NCBI GenBank assembly: GCA_022819645.1
Contig: JAJEGU010000017.1
Coordinates: 1-64,000, forward strand
Direction: 5' to 3'
Origin: Pseudomonadales bacterium
GTDB lineage: Bacteria > Pseudomonadota > Gammaproteobacteria > Pseudomonadales > Pseudohongiellaceae
DNA: 64,000 nt
In this document: piece by piece, positions 19,940 to 29,839 of the stretch
Layout of the letters: the number at the start of each line of letters is the position of its first letter
Position numbering within the stretch: position 1 is the stretch's first letter
Program-made: the position numbers and the translations under genes
The notes under the pieces: generated by a model
What the model was told of the DNA's origin: nothing
What the model saw: only the letters and a program-made list of their open reading frames with translations
The model's database searches: none

Positions 19940-20374
19940 ATGGTTTCGGTGGAACGCAGCGCCCTGCTGCCGTATTCCCCGCGGCAGATGTTTGATCTGG
20001 TCAACGATATCGAGCGGTATCCCGTGTTTCTGCCCAATTGCCTGTCCGCCAGGGTGCTGGAAAAGAGCGACGGTGAGCTTGTTGGCGAGCTGTGCCTCGG
20101 CAAGGCGGGCATTCGCCAGCGCTTTGTTACCCGGAATCGGCTGCGGCCTCCGGAAGCCATCGAAATGGAACTGGTAGAGGGCGATTTTTCGCATTTCAAC
20201 GCCCAATGGCGATTCGAGGCAATGGGCGGGGATGCCTGCAAGGTGACCCTGGAAATGGACTTTGCCTTCCGCTCGAAACTGGTCCATCTCGCCGCGGCCA
20301 GCCTGTTCCGCGACACCGCCGGTGAAATGGTGGACGCCATGGCGGCCCGGGCCCGGGCGGTGTATGGTCCATGA
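19940..20374 (+). CDS. ratA: RatA/coenzyme Q-binding SRPBCC protein
   Basis: ERSALLPYSPRQMFDLVNDIERYPVFLPNC; adjacent to rnfH. Confidence 0.9.
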   Translation: MVSVERSALLPYSPRQMFDLVNDIERYPVFLPNCLSARVLEKSDGELVGELCLGKAGIRQRFVTRNRLRPPEAIEMELVEGDFSHFNAQWRFEAMGGDACKVTLEMDFAFRSKLVHLAAASLFRDTAGEMVDAMAARARAVYGP

Positions 20375-20682
20375 GCATTGCAACGGCAGATCTTGAGATT
20401 GAAGTCGCATACGGGACACCCACTGCCCAGCGTATCGTCGCCGTGAAAGTTCCCCGGGGAACCACGGCCCGGGAGGCCGTTGCGCAATCCGGCATTGCCG
20501 CCGGGTTTCCCGAGATTGACCTGGAGAACGCCGAGCTCGGAATTTTCTCCCGCAAGCTCGACGGCAAGCGGACCCCCGCCCCGGAAGACTACGAACTCAA
20601 GCCCAGGGACCGGATCGAGATTTATCGTCCCTTGCGGATTACGGCAATGGAAGCCCGCAAACTACGCGCAAATCGGGGCTGA
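20371..20682 (+). CDS. rnfH: RnfH family protein (RatB)
   Basis: IEVAYGTPTAQRIVAVKVPRGTTAREAVAQSGI ... LKPRDRIEIYRPL; ATGA overlap with ratA. Confidence 0.9.
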   Translation: MSIATADLEIEVAYGTPTAQRIVAVKVPRGTTAREAVAQSGIAAGFPEIDLENAELGIFSRKLDGKRTPAPEDYELKPRDRIEIYRPLRITAMEARKLRANRG

Positions 20683-20703
20683 GCTACAATGGACCAGGCC
20701 CAT

Positions 20704-20790
20704 GTCATTCTGCGCGTAGCGAAGCGAAGTCGCGGAATCTCTTTCAGTGACCAACAAACAAGATTCTGCGACTATGCGCGGAATGACTGA
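20704..20790. repeat. Dispersed palindromic repeat R2, full hairpin copy
   Basis: GTCATTCTGCGCGTAGCGAAGCGAAGTCGCGGAATCT ... AGATTCTGCGACTATGCGCGGAATGAC. Confidence 0.85.
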
Positions 20791-20805
20791 AAAGGGGAGA
20801 GCGCC

Positions 20806-21081
20806 GTGAATTCCCATCGCGACCAACCGGGATTGCTCCAACGAATCGAGCGCGGCCTGTACGAGTACTACGTCACGCCGCACCGCCGGGCCCTGGCCCG
20901 GGCCGGGCGCGAGGAGGAAGACCTGTTCATGCTGCTTGTCTTCGCCGAATCCATGGGTATTCCCAATCCCGCCGCCTACTACACCATGGAATTGTTGCCC
21001 GTGGTCTATGAACGTTTCCATGAATGGCATCAGCGCATGGGCATGGAGCGCTCGCCACTGGATCATGTAGGTTGCTGTTAA
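20806..21081 (+). CDS. Small protein ending in Cys-Cys-stop (resembles the cory-CC-star family), coupled to ArsA-like ATPase
   Basis: 91 aa ...MERSPLDHVGCC*; stop overlaps start of the ATPase. Confidence 0.7.
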   Translation: MNSHRDQPGLLQRIERGLYEYYVTPHRRALARAGREEEDLFMLLVFAESMGIPNPAAYYTMELLPVVYERFHEWHQRMGMERSPLDHVGCC

Positions 21082-22067
21082 ATCACGCTCGTTCCAGGCA
21101 GGTTCTCTTTTTCGGCGGCAAGGGTGGCGTCGGCAAGACGACCGTGTCGGCGGCGGTCGCCTATGCGCTGGCGAACGAAGGCCGGCGGGTGCTGCTCGTT
21201 TCCACCGATCCGGCCCACAATCTCGGGCATCTTTTTCATCGCGAAATCGGCCCGCGGCCGGTGCGGCTTGCGCCGGGGCTCGACGGGCTCGAGCTCGACC
21301 CGGACGCCACCGTGAATGAGCATGTGGACGAAGTCTCCGGTGCCTTGCAAAGCCTGATGCCGGTGCATCTGCATGGCGAGGTGGACAAGCATGTTTCGCT
21401 GTCCCGGGATGCGCCGGGCATGCAGGAAGCGGCGATTCTGGAAAAGATCGCCGAAGTCGTCGAGCGGGGCGGAAAGGATTACCAGCATGTGATTTTCGAC
21501 ACCGCGCCTTCGGGCCACACTGCCCGGCTGATGGTCCTGCCCGAGGTAATGACGGCCTGGACCGAAGGGCTCATCAAGCGCCGGGAACGCGCCGACCGCT
21601 TCGCCGAGTTCGTGCGGGAACTCGGTTCGGACAAGGCGCTCGGTGAAAACATCGTCGGCGATAAAGACCCGGAAGCCGAAAAGGAAAGCAGAATCCGCGG
21701 CATCCTCAACCGGCGGCGGCTCAAGTTCGCCCGGTTGCGAGATGTGCTGGCGGATGCCGGTACAACCTCTTTTGTCATCGTGCTCGTGGCCGAGCGCCTG
21801 CCGGTCCTGGAAACCATCGAATTGCACGAACAACTCGTCAAGGCGGGGCTGGCGATCAACTGCCTGGTGGTGAACAAGCGCCTGCCGGAGGGCGCCGGGG
21901 AGTTTCTGGAAGAGCGCCGCGGCCAGGAGAGAGTTCACCTGGCGGCGCTGGAAAAGGCGCTGCCGAAAGTTCCCCGGCAGCATCTGGGGCTGGCGGCGAA
22001 AGACGTGACGGGTTTGGACGCTCTGAAGGAGTTTTCCGAGCGCCTGCTTGCCGGCGCAGGCTCCTAG
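21072..22067 (+). CDS. ArsA-like ATPase (TTG start likely)
   Basis: RQVLFFGGKGGVGKTTVSAAVAYALA (deviant Walker A), VSTDPAHNLG, DTAPSGHT. Confidence 0.85.
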   Translation: MLLNHARSRQVLFFGGKGGVGKTTVSAAVAYALANEGRRVLLVSTDPAHNLGHLFHREIGPRPVRLAPGLDGLELDPDATVNEHVDEVSGALQSLMPVHLHGEVDKHVSLSRDAPGMQEAAILEKIAEVVERGGKDYQHVIFDTAPSGHTARLMVLPEVMTAWTEGLIKRRERADRFAEFVRELGSDKALGENIVGDKDPEAEKESRIRGILNRRRLKFARLRDVLADAGTTSFVIVLVAERLPVLETIELHEQLVKAGLAINCLVVNKRLPEGAGEFLEERRGQERVHLAALEKALPKVPRQHLGLAAKDVTGLDALKEFSERLLAGAGS

Positions 22068-22230
22068 GAGGCTGCGCCACAGGAATTCGCGAAAGCGAAA
22101 ATTCGCTATCGCCGCGCCCCTGGCCGGTCGATTGAGGCGAATATTGGTGAATATGCAACGAAATCGAGCGGTCAGGGGCGTCGATGAGAGCGGATTTGCA
22201 GCCGTGAATTCCTACGGTGCAGCCTCCTAG
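22064..22230 (+). repeat. Copy B of the 167-bp palindromic element
   Basis: CTAGGAGGCTGCGCCACAGGAATTC ... GAATTCCTACGGTGCAGCCTCCTAG; terminal and internal inverted repeats. Confidence 0.93.
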
Positions 22231-23255
22231 CGCTGCACCCTTCCCGAGCCCGAACCTTCCATCAGATGCAGCACTTCGGCGGCGTCCACGCGATTGAAAT
22301 CGCCCGCAATGGAATGTTTCAGGCAACTGGCGGCAACGGCGAAGTCGAGAGATTGCCTGCGGTCGTCGAAAGCGTTCAGTCCGTAAATCAGCCCCGCGGC
22401 AAAACTGTCGCCGCCGCCGACCCGGTCAATGATGTCGCCGATTTCATAGCGGCGCGAGACATGGAATCCGTCCCTGTCGCGCAGGCAGGCGGACCAGCGG
22501 TTCCGATCCGCGCTGAGCGATTCTCGCATGGTGATTGCGATTACCGACATGCGGGGGAACTTTTCCAGCATCCTGGCGGAGAGCAATTCGTATTTGGAGA
22601 GGTCGAGTTCGCCACTGTCCACATCGACATCCACCGAGACTCCGAGGGATTTCTGGCAGTCTTCCTCGTTGGCAATGCCGATGTCCACGAATTGCACGAG
22701 TTCGTTCATGACCTCGGGCGCGGATTTGCCATACTTCCACAGTTTGCCGCGGAAATTGAAATCGCAGGAAACGGCAAGGCCCGCATCCGACGCCGCGGCC
22801 ACCGCTTCCAGGCTGAGTTCGGCGGCCGAAGCGCTCAACGCCGGGGTGATGCCGGTAATGTGCAGCCATTTCGCTCCGGCAAAAATCCGGCGCCAGTCAA
22901 AGTCGCCGGAATTCGCAAGGCAGATTGCGGATCCGGAACGGTCATAAACCACTTTCGAGGCCCGCTGATTGGCGCCGGTTTCAAGAAAGTACACGCCGAC
23001 CCGCTCGCCCGCCCGGCGGATATGGGAAGTATCGACGCCGAACTTGCGCAATTCGCGAATCGCGGCGTCGCCGATGGCATGGTCCGGCAGGGCGCTGACG
23101 AATGCCGCGTCGCAACCGTAGTTCGCCAGGGATACGGCCACATTCGCCTCGCCGCCGCCGAAAGTGGCTTCGAAATGAGGCGATTGCAGTAGGCGCTCAT
23201 GGGAGGGCGATTTCAGCCGCAGCATGATTTCGCCGAAGCAGATGTACTCAGCCAA
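22227..23255 (-). CDS. kdgK: 2-keto-3-deoxygluconate kinase (PfkB family)
   Basis: [40 protein letters not shown] ... [17 protein letters not shown]. Confidence 0.87.
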   Translation of the reverse strand: MAEYICFGEIMLRLKSPSHERLLQSPHFEATFGGGEANVAVSLANYGCDAAFVSALPDHAIGDAAIRELRKFGVDTSHIRRAGERVGVYFLETGANQRASKVVYDRSGSAICLANSGDFDWRRIFAGAKWLHITGITPALSASAAELSLEAVAAASDAGLAVSCDFNFRGKLWKYGKSAPEVMNELVQFVDIGIANEEDCQKSLGVSVDVDVDSGELDLSKYELLSARMLEKFPRMSVIAITMRESLSADRNRWSACLRDRDGFHVSRRYEIGDIIDRVGGGDSFAAGLIYGLNAFDDRRQSLDFAVAASCLKHSIAGDFNRVDAAEVLHLMEGSGSGRVQR

Positions 23256-23267
23256 ACGCAGGAATCC

Positions 23268-24020
23268 TCAGGAAAAATAGAGCCCGCCATTGATGTCGAG
23301 GCTGGCGCCGGTAATGAAGCTTGACTCGGGCGAGGCAAGGTACGCCACCAGATCGGCGACTTCCCGGGCCAGCCCTTCCCGCCGCAAAGGAGTGGCGCCG
23401 GCGACATTGGCGCGGACTTCATCCCGGGTGAACCGGTCGTGAAACGCGGTGCTGATCATGCCGGGGCAAACACAGTTCACCCGGATACCAGCGGGGCCCA
23501 GTTCCTTGGCGAGTCCGCGGGTGAAAGTCATCAAGGCGCCCTTGGATGTTCCATAGGCGATGGCGCCCGGCCCGCCGCCGTCCCGCCCGGCCTGGGAGGA
23601 AAAATTGATGATGGAAGCGCCCTGACCCATGCGGGGCACAACGGCTTTAGCGGTGAGAAAGGCGCTGGTGACATTGAGTTTCATGACACCTTCGAAAAAC
23701 TTCTCGCTCATTTCCAGAAGCGGCTTGCGCGCCACCAGCCCCCCGGTCACATTGACCAGAATGTCGATGGAATCGCCAAACTCGCTTTGGGTTTGTTTGA
23801 GCAGATTGTCCACGTCCCGCTGTCTTGTCGTGTCTGCGCGAACGCTGATGGCGGCGCCGCCAGCCGTCTTGATTGCCTTTAGCGTGTCGGCCCCGTCGGC
23901 TTCGCTGTTGCACCAGGTAAACGCGACCCTGGCGCCTTTTCGCGCCAGGGTCTCCGCAACCGCCCTGCCGATATCGCGCGAGCCGCCGGCGACAATCGCC
24001 ACCTTGTTTTCAATACTCAT
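23268..24020 (-). CDS. SDR family oxidoreductase, likely DEH (4-deoxy-L-erythro-5-hexoseulose uronate) reductase by context
   Basis: VAIVAGGSRDIGRAVAETLARKGA ... YGTSKGALMTFTRGLAKELG. Confidence 0.85.
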   Translation of the reverse strand: MSIENKVAIVAGGSRDIGRAVAETLARKGARVAFTWCNSEADGADTLKAIKTAGGAAISVRADTTRQRDVDNLLKQTQSEFGDSIDILVNVTGGLVARKPLLEMSEKFFEGVMKLNVTSAFLTAKAVVPRMGQGASIINFSSQAGRDGGGPGAIAYGTSKGALMTFTRGLAKELGPAGIRVNCVCPGMISTAFHDRFTRDEVRANVAGATPLRREGLAREVADLVAYLASPESSFITGASLDINGGLYFS

Positions 24021-24055
24021 TGCAAGTTCCCGATCAAGTCAAAATCAGTCCGAAT

Positions 24056-25366
24056 TCAATTCGGGGTTTCCGCGGCAGCCGTGTCCCTATCCCAGTCGGT
24101 CGTCACCGGTTCGATCCGGCCGCCGAAAATCCATACCGACGCCACCGCCAGCGGAACGAGCAGCGCTCCCAGCAGGAAAAACGGCACGTAGGATTCCTGG
24201 GTCGCTATGGGAACAATCCAGGTCGTGATCAGCACGCCGGCGACCGCGGCGGTGCCGCCGACGCCGGCAAGCGAGCCAACCGACTTGCCGGCGAAAAAAT
24301 CGCTGGGCAGCGTCTGGATATTGCCGATGGCCAACTGGAATCCGAACAGGATCACCGCGATCAGCAATACCGCGGTGAGCGGTGTGGAGGCGAACGCCGT
24401 GGCAATCAGCATGGGCATCATGATGGCGCCGCCCAGGGTGATGGTCAGCTTGCGGGCGCCATTGACCGACCAGCCGGTCCTGAGCAGTTTGCCGGCAAGC
24501 CAGCCACCGAATATCGCGCCCAGCGCCGCGCCGACATAAGGCACCCAGGCGAACAGTCCAATCTGGGCGATGTCGAATCCGAACTGGTCCGCCAGATAGA
24601 TCGGCAACCAGCTCACAAAGAGCCACCATACCGGGTCCAGGAAAAAGCGCGAGGAAATGACCGCCCAGCTTTGCCGGTACTTGAGCATTTCAGCCCATCC
24701 CGGCGCCGCCTGTTCCAGCTCCCCGGCTTCGCCCTCCGTTTCCGGTTTCTGCCCGGAGAGTATGTATTCCTTTTCTTCTTCGGACAGCCAGGGATGACGT
24801 TCCGGTGGCGCCTTGTACACGAGCAGCCAGGGAAGCAGCCAGATGAAACCGAGTGCGCCCACCGCAATAAAGGTTCCCTGCCAGCCGAATTGCAGATAGA
24901 GCAGGGCGATTACCGGCGCGGAAACCACCGCGCCAAGAGAGGCGCCGGAATTGAATATACCCTGGGCCAGGGCGCGCTCCTTGATGGGAAACCATTCGGC
25001 ATTGCTCTTGGTTGCCCCCGGCCAGTTGCCCGCTTCGCTGACGCCGAGCGCCGCCCGCACCAGCCCCAGGGAAAGCACGCCACGGGTTGCGGCGTGCAGC
25101 ATGATGGAAATCGACCAGGCCACGATCGCCAGCACGAATCCCAGCCGGGTTCCGATCATGTCGAAGATCTTGCCGAACAGGGAATGGCCGACGGCGTAAC
25201 CCACCATGAAGAAGGAAACCACCAGGGCGTAGTCGTTGGTGTCCATGCCCAGGTCTTCGGAAATTGCGGGCCACATGATGGCCAGGGCATTCCGGTCGAT
25301 ATAGTTGATCACCGTCGCGATGGCGACCAGGCTGACAACGATCCATCTCAGGTATCCGCGGAACAT
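24056..25366 (-). CDS. MFS transporter, hexuronate/ExuT-like
   Basis: VATVINYIDRNALAIMWPAISEDLGM ... GVSEAGNWPGATKSNAEWFPIKERA. Confidence 0.88.
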   Translation of the reverse strand: MFRGYLRWIVVSLVAIATVINYIDRNALAIMWPAISEDLGMDTNDYALVVSFFMVGYAVGHSLFGKIFDMIGTRLGFVLAIVAWSISIMLHAATRGVLSLGLVRAALGVSEAGNWPGATKSNAEWFPIKERALAQGIFNSGASLGAVVSAPVIALLYLQFGWQGTFIAVGALGFIWLLPWLLVYKAPPERHPWLSEEEKEYILSGQKPETEGEAGELEQAAPGWAEMLKYRQSWAVISSRFFLDPVWWLFVSWLPIYLADQFGFDIAQIGLFAWVPYVGAALGAIFGGWLAGKLLRTGWSVNGARKLTITLGGAIMMPMLIATAFASTPLTAVLLIAVILFGFQLAIGNIQTLPSDFFAGKSVGSLAGVGGTAAVAGVLITTWIVPIATQESYVPFFLLGALLVPLAVASVWIFGGRIEPVTTDWDRDTAAAETPN

Positions 25367-25417
25367 TCTTCTCTCACTCCAGACATTGGCGCAGCCTGTT
25401 TATTTCGGGTAAGCCCT

Positions 25418-27604
25418 CTACTCCTGGAACAAGGCGTAGTTGCCGTTCCAACGATAGGGGCGACCCGCAAGCTCGGCTGTGTGTGTCATCGCCTCGCCGG
25501 CATCATGGGACAGGGCGAGAATCGCCTGTGGGCCGTCGGCGGTTCGCAGACTCAGGAAATCGGCGCCGGTTTCCCGGACAAACCGCAGTTCGTCCAGGGC
25601 GCCGCGGCTGTTCAGGGTGTATTCTTCCGCCCCGTTGTATTCGCCGTGTGGTTCGAGCGCGGACACAAACCAGCCTGAACTTTCCCCGCTGGACCGCAGT
25701 ACCAGCGCTTGTTCACGGCGCAGATTGAATTGCGGGTCATTGGCGCCGAGTTCGGTAAAGAATACTTGCATATCGTTCCGGGCAATCACGGAATAGGTAT
25801 AGAAACGGTTTCCGGTGAGCCAGGTGACGGCAAACTTCTCGCCCGCGGGGACTTCCGCGCTCGCGCGCAACCAAAGATGCTGGTAGCCGTTGGCCGCTCC
25901 CAGCGGATGCAGGCTGGACGCGGGCTCCAGTGGATGACTGGTATCGACGATCTGGCCGTTGAAATGCACGGGCAGGTCGAACTGATGCGGGTTCTCTCCA
26001 CTGGCTTCCAGCACATCGATCATCAGCGGATATTCGGTGGGAAAGTCGCTCAGCAAGGCCGCGGTGCGCCGGAATGACACTCCGTCATAGGCGCCTTCCA
26101 TGCTGGCGGAGGCGATTTCGATTCCGCCCGTATCGTCAAAGAACAGCATGTCGGGATGATGCTGTTCCGCGACGCGCAGTTGGCCGTCGAAATGGCTGGT
26201 TTCATCCACCACCAGAGCGTTGTGGGCGATGGTTTGCTTGGCCCAGGTTTCGTTTTCCGGCAGGTAGCGCCCGCCGTTTTTCTGTTCCACGTTCAGGAAG
26301 CGCGCGGCGCCATAATCGGTGAGGATTTCCCGGCCGTTGTCGTAGAACAGCAGCCCGAGCTTGTCGAAATGGCCGTGGCCCATGCCCTGGGACGTGGCCT
26401 TGAGAAGCAGGGCCTGCTGATTGCCGGCGCTGTGCGCGCGAAGTACGGCCAATGCGCCCCGCCTTCCTTCCGGCCCGTCGCGGAACAATCGGGATTCGTG
26501 GATGAATGGCGGGGTTTCGCCCCGGTCCCGGGCCCGGGCGAGCCGAAAGCCGTCGCCGTTGAGAACCTGGGCGCTGTGCTGCCCCGCGATGGACGCGAGG
26601 GCGGAATCGCCGGTCAGGGCGTAGGCCATGGCGATGCCGTGGCGCAGCTCCACGGTGTCGAGCCCCTTGTCCTTGATGGCGTCGTTCAGGGGGAAAAACA
26701 ACCCGGCATAGGACAAGTCGATGCAGGCATGGATGGCCTTGAGCAGGATGCCGTCACGATAGGCGAAGATATCCAGTTCCGGGTCGTTCGTTTCGATGCT
26801 GCGGGCGAAAAGGAGGAAGGGCATCATGGCGTAGCGCTGGTAATACGGCCCTTCGCTGTAGTAGCCATCTGGGGAAAACAGCAGGTCAATCTGCCGCATG
26901 AAACCGGCGTCGCCATCGCCATCGAGTCCGTGAAGCGCCTTGCGGACGTAGTCGTCGTCATCGAGCACATAGCCGGTCATGCCCACCGCGGCGACGGCCC
27001 AGGTGCCGTGGTTGTGGATCCGGTCAAAGGTGTCTGCCGAGCCTTCGGAGAGGAAATCAGCCATGGGCCGCAGCAGCCTGTTCACAATCTCGTTGCGCTC
27101 GGCGGGCGGCAGGCTGTCGTGTATCGCATCGAAACCCTGGATGGCATAGGTGAGCCAGACGGATTCATTGAGGTTTTGCCAGAAAAGCCGGCCGGGATTC
27201 GAGCCCCTGCCGTGGGGATGGTTGCCGAGGTCGGGGTACATGTCCGCATAGGCAAGCAGCAGCCGCCTGGCATGGCGCGCATAGGTTTCGTCGCCGGTGA
27301 GTTGGTAAACCATCCCGGCGTCATGGATGGCAATGCCGTTTTTCTTGTGGGTTTCGTGGGAGTATCCGCCGCCTGGATCCACCGGCGCCGGCACATCCGG
27401 CGCCGTCCCGAAATAGTCATCGAGTTCGCTTCTGGTTTCTTCGAGTGCGCGGCTGAAGCCAGGTGACTCCTGCCGGTACTGCCTGATGAATTCGACATCT
27501 TCCGGCGTCAGCAAGAGTCCCGGATGTTCGGCGGGAAATCCCGGGGAACACAGGACAAGCGCGACAAGGCCGCAAAGCGAAACCTGGGCGGGGCCGAATC
27601 TCAT
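25418..27604 (-). CDS. Oligo-alginate lyase-like heparinase II/III family protein (PL17-type)
   Basis: THKKNGIAIHDAGMVYQLTGDETYA; IHNHGTWAVAAVGMTG; EGPYYQRYAMMPF; GMGHGHFDKLGLLFYDNG; signal peptide. Confidence 0.85.
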   Translation of the reverse strand: MRFGPAQVSLCGLVALVLCSPGFPAEHPGLLLTPEDVEFIRQYRQESPGFSRALEETRSELDDYFGTAPDVPAPVDPGGGYSHETHKKNGIAIHDAGMVYQLTGDETYARHARRLLLAYADMYPDLGNHPHGRGSNPGRLFWQNLNESVWLTYAIQGFDAIHDSLPPAERNEIVNRLLRPMADFLSEGSADTFDRIHNHGTWAVAAVGMTGYVLDDDDYVRKALHGLDGDGDAGFMRQIDLLFSPDGYYSEGPYYQRYAMMPFLLFARSIETNDPELDIFAYRDGILLKAIHACIDLSYAGLFFPLNDAIKDKGLDTVELRHGIAMAYALTGDSALASIAGQHSAQVLNGDGFRLARARDRGETPPFIHESRLFRDGPEGRRGALAVLRAHSAGNQQALLLKATSQGMGHGHFDKLGLLFYDNGREILTDYGAARFLNVEQKNGGRYLPENETWAKQTIAHNALVVDETSHFDGQLRVAEQHHPDMLFFDDTGGIEIASASMEGAYDGVSFRRTAALLSDFPTEYPLMIDVLEASGENPHQFDLPVHFNGQIVDTSHPLEPASSLHPLGAANGYQHLWLRASAEVPAGEKFAVTWLTGNRFYTYSVIARNDMQVFFTELGANDPQFNLRREQALVLRSSGESSGWFVSALEPHGEYNGAEEYTLNSRGALDELRFVRETGADFLSLRTADGPQAILALSHDAGEAMTHTAELAGRPYRWNGNYALFQE

Positions 27605-29835
27605 GGCCCCGTTTCGCCTGCGTCGCCGATGATCGGCAAGGGGGTGTTTTCGAACTGATTGCGGTCCAGCGTATTGACCGGATCGCCGACGATGGTGGTG
27701 ATCCGGATGGGTTTGCTGCCCGACAGGGTGTTGTCGATGATTTCGACGTCCTGGGCGCCGTGTAATCGCACCGAGGCGTTCGTAGCGTTGCGGCTGCCAT
27801 TGCCTACGGAAAGCAGGGTGGATGCGCTCAATTCGAAATGCGGGCCGAAGGTGCTTTCGTCGGTTCCGCCCCGGTAGACATTGGCGAGAGCGCCTTCAAT
27901 GTTTTCGAAAGTGCTGTTGCGGATCGTGACGGTTTCGGCGTTGTAGATGCCAAGATCTTCCGTTTCCAGCTCCAGCGCAAGCACATCTCCGGTAATGTTG
28001 CGGAATCTGGAGTTCGCAATCTGGATGAGATTGGCGAAAGTGTGTTTCGCGGGAGAGAAAAAATCGAAGGAGTGGTTGCTGTTCAGGTCGCTTACGGTCA
28101 CGTTCTCAAGCTCAAGGACATAAGGTCTCACCATGGAGTAACGGCTTGTGCGGATTGCCGAATTGCCCGCCACATCGGGCGCCGATTTTCCCGAAAGCGT
28201 CAATCCCTCAAGCCTGAGGCTGCCGCCGTCAACGATTTCGAACAGCGCCGTGCGCTCGAATTCGATTGTCGCCTCGCCGGTTGGCGCAAGGATGGCGAGC
28301 GGTCGGTCCACGACCACGATTTTCGATTCCAGATACTCTCCGGGCGAAAGGGAAATCGTGTCTCCCGCCCCGGCTTCGGCGACCGCGTCGAAAATCGAAT
28401 CAAGTCCGGGGTCAATCTCCCGGGTTTGACCGAATCCGAAGCGAACTTCCGGGCCGGGTTTGGGATACCAGGAAACGCCGGTTGCCTCCCTGTCGAGCAC
28501 GGCAAGGTCGCGTGGGACGCCGATGCCATTGAATTCTTCGTTTGCCGGATGGAGCAGCCCGTTTGCCGATCGCCGGAGCGCAATGCTGGAGTAGACGAAT
28601 TCATCGCCCGGTGCCGGCGGATTCGCTTCCGGCGCAACGGATTCGTGAATGACATTGGCCTGGAAATCAATGCCGCTCAAGTCATCGTAGGCGGAGAAAA
28701 TACTGTGATCGTCGCTGTTATGCACCAGATTCGACCGGAACAAGCTATTAATGGGCGGGGCCGAGCGCTCCTCATCGCTACCCGCGGCAAGTTCGATGTG
28801 GTCGCTGTCAATGATGGAATTGTTTTCGATGATCGCGCCATCGACCTGGTCATAGCGATTGATGGGGGAATTGGGGACGCCGTTCATCACCACGAGGGCG
28901 CCGCCGAATCGATGCCCGGTCAATCCCCGCAGATAGTTGTTGCGCACCACCTGGTCCCGGTTGATCACGCGGATGCCGCCGGTGTGGCTGACCCGGTTGC
29001 CGAGGAAAACATTGTTCTCCACAGTGTTTCCGTGGCCATGGCGCAGGGTCAGCGTGCCCTGGGATTCATGGAATACATTGCCGCGAAACACATTTCCGCC
29101 GGACTTGCTGGATATGATTTCCACCTCGCCATTGCAGCGGTCGAAGTAATTGTTCTCTACAACCGTGAAGGAATTTGTCCGGGACCAGGTACTCGTGCCG
29201 ATGCGCAGGGTTTCGCCACCGTTGGAGCCGAGCACGGGGCGCGGCCCGAAGTAGTTGTGGTCGATGCGGTGGTGGTTTTGCCGGCTGTCTTCGCTGTCGA
29301 GGCGCACCGCCATGGTAACCCCGGCATTGCTCTTTCCTTCGAGATGATTGTGGTCGAAGCGGTTGTGTCTGCCGTACATCATCACCCAGAAGTCGGTTTC
29401 GAAGCGCTCCGGGTTGTTGAAATGGTCGATTACCGTCTCGGTTACCCGGGAGTGGTGGGCGAGGTCGCCACGGGTTCCGCGGAACGCGATGACGGTGTTT
29501 GTGGGTGTATGGCCGTCCCGGAATACAAGGCCGGACACCACGAGGTGTTCTCCGGCCAGGCGCAAATTCGAGCGGCCGGAAATGATGACCTCTCCCCTGG
29601 TTTCCGCGGTCAGGGTAATGGGTTCGCCGGCGCGGCCATGCCCGGTAAAAAGAATCTCGAAATCGCGCCAGACTCCATTGGCAAGGATGATGGTATCGCC
29701 GGGACCGGCCGACTCCACCGCGGCGCGGTACTCCCGCTGGTTGCCGACGAGGATTTCGGCGCCCCGGGCCTGATTTGCAGCGAGCAGGGTCGCGACCAGC
29801 GCCGTGGCGAGGAATGTGCCGAATGGGGTTCTCAT
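27601..29835 (-). CDS. PL6-like alginate lyase/chondroitinase B family protein
   Basis: Signal peptide; FRGTRGDLAHHSRVTETVIDHFNNPERFETDFWVMMYGRHNRFDHNHLEGKSNAGVTMAV; ATGA overlap with PL17 gene. Confidence 0.85.
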   Translation of the reverse strand: MRTPFGTFLATALVATLLAANQARGAEILVGNQREYRAAVESAGPGDTIILANGVWRDFEILFTGHGRAGEPITLTAETRGEVIISGRSNLRLAGEHLVVSGLVFRDGHTPTNTVIAFRGTRGDLAHHSRVTETVIDHFNNPERFETDFWVMMYGRHNRFDHNHLEGKSNAGVTMAVRLDSEDSRQNHHRIDHNYFGPRPVLGSNGGETLRIGTSTWSRTNSFTVVENNYFDRCNGEVEIISSKSGGNVFRGNVFHESQGTLTLRHGHGNTVENNVFLGNRVSHTGGIRVINRDQVVRNNYLRGLTGHRFGGALVVMNGVPNSPINRYDQVDGAIIENNSIIDSDHIELAAGSDEERSAPPINSLFRSNLVHNSDDHSIFSAYDDLSGIDFQANVIHESVAPEANPPAPGDEFVYSSIALRRSANGLLHPANEEFNGIGVPRDLAVLDREATGVSWYPKPGPEVRFGFGQTREIDPGLDSIFDAVAEAGAGDTISLSPGEYLESKIVVVDRPLAILAPTGEATIEFERTALFEIVDGGSLRLEGLTLSGKSAPDVAGNSAIRTSRYSMVRPYVLELENVTVSDLNSNHSFDFFSPAKHTFANLIQIANSRFRNITGDVLALELETEDLGIYNAETVTIRNSTFENIEGALANVYRGGTDESTFGPHFELSASTLLSVGNGSRNATNASVRLHGAQDVEIIDNTLSGSKPIRITTIVGDPVNTLDRNQFENTPLPIIGDAGETGP

Positions 29836-29839
29836 CGGA

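Noticed and set aside
18472-20487. 671-aa minus-strand ORF
   Set aside because: Antisense to the NSS transporter and ratA; His/Gln/Arg-rich low-complexity composition typical of shadow ORFs in high-GC DNA.
22048-22230. 60-aa ORF within the palindromic element as a real gene
   Set aside because: The same frame recurs in every element copy including those inside unrelated contexts; more simply explained as conserved repeat sequence.
24020-25678. 552-aa plus-strand ORF
   Set aside because: Antisense to the MFS and PL17-like genes.
26156-27466. 436-aa plus-strand ORF
   Set aside because: Antisense to the PL17-like lyase.
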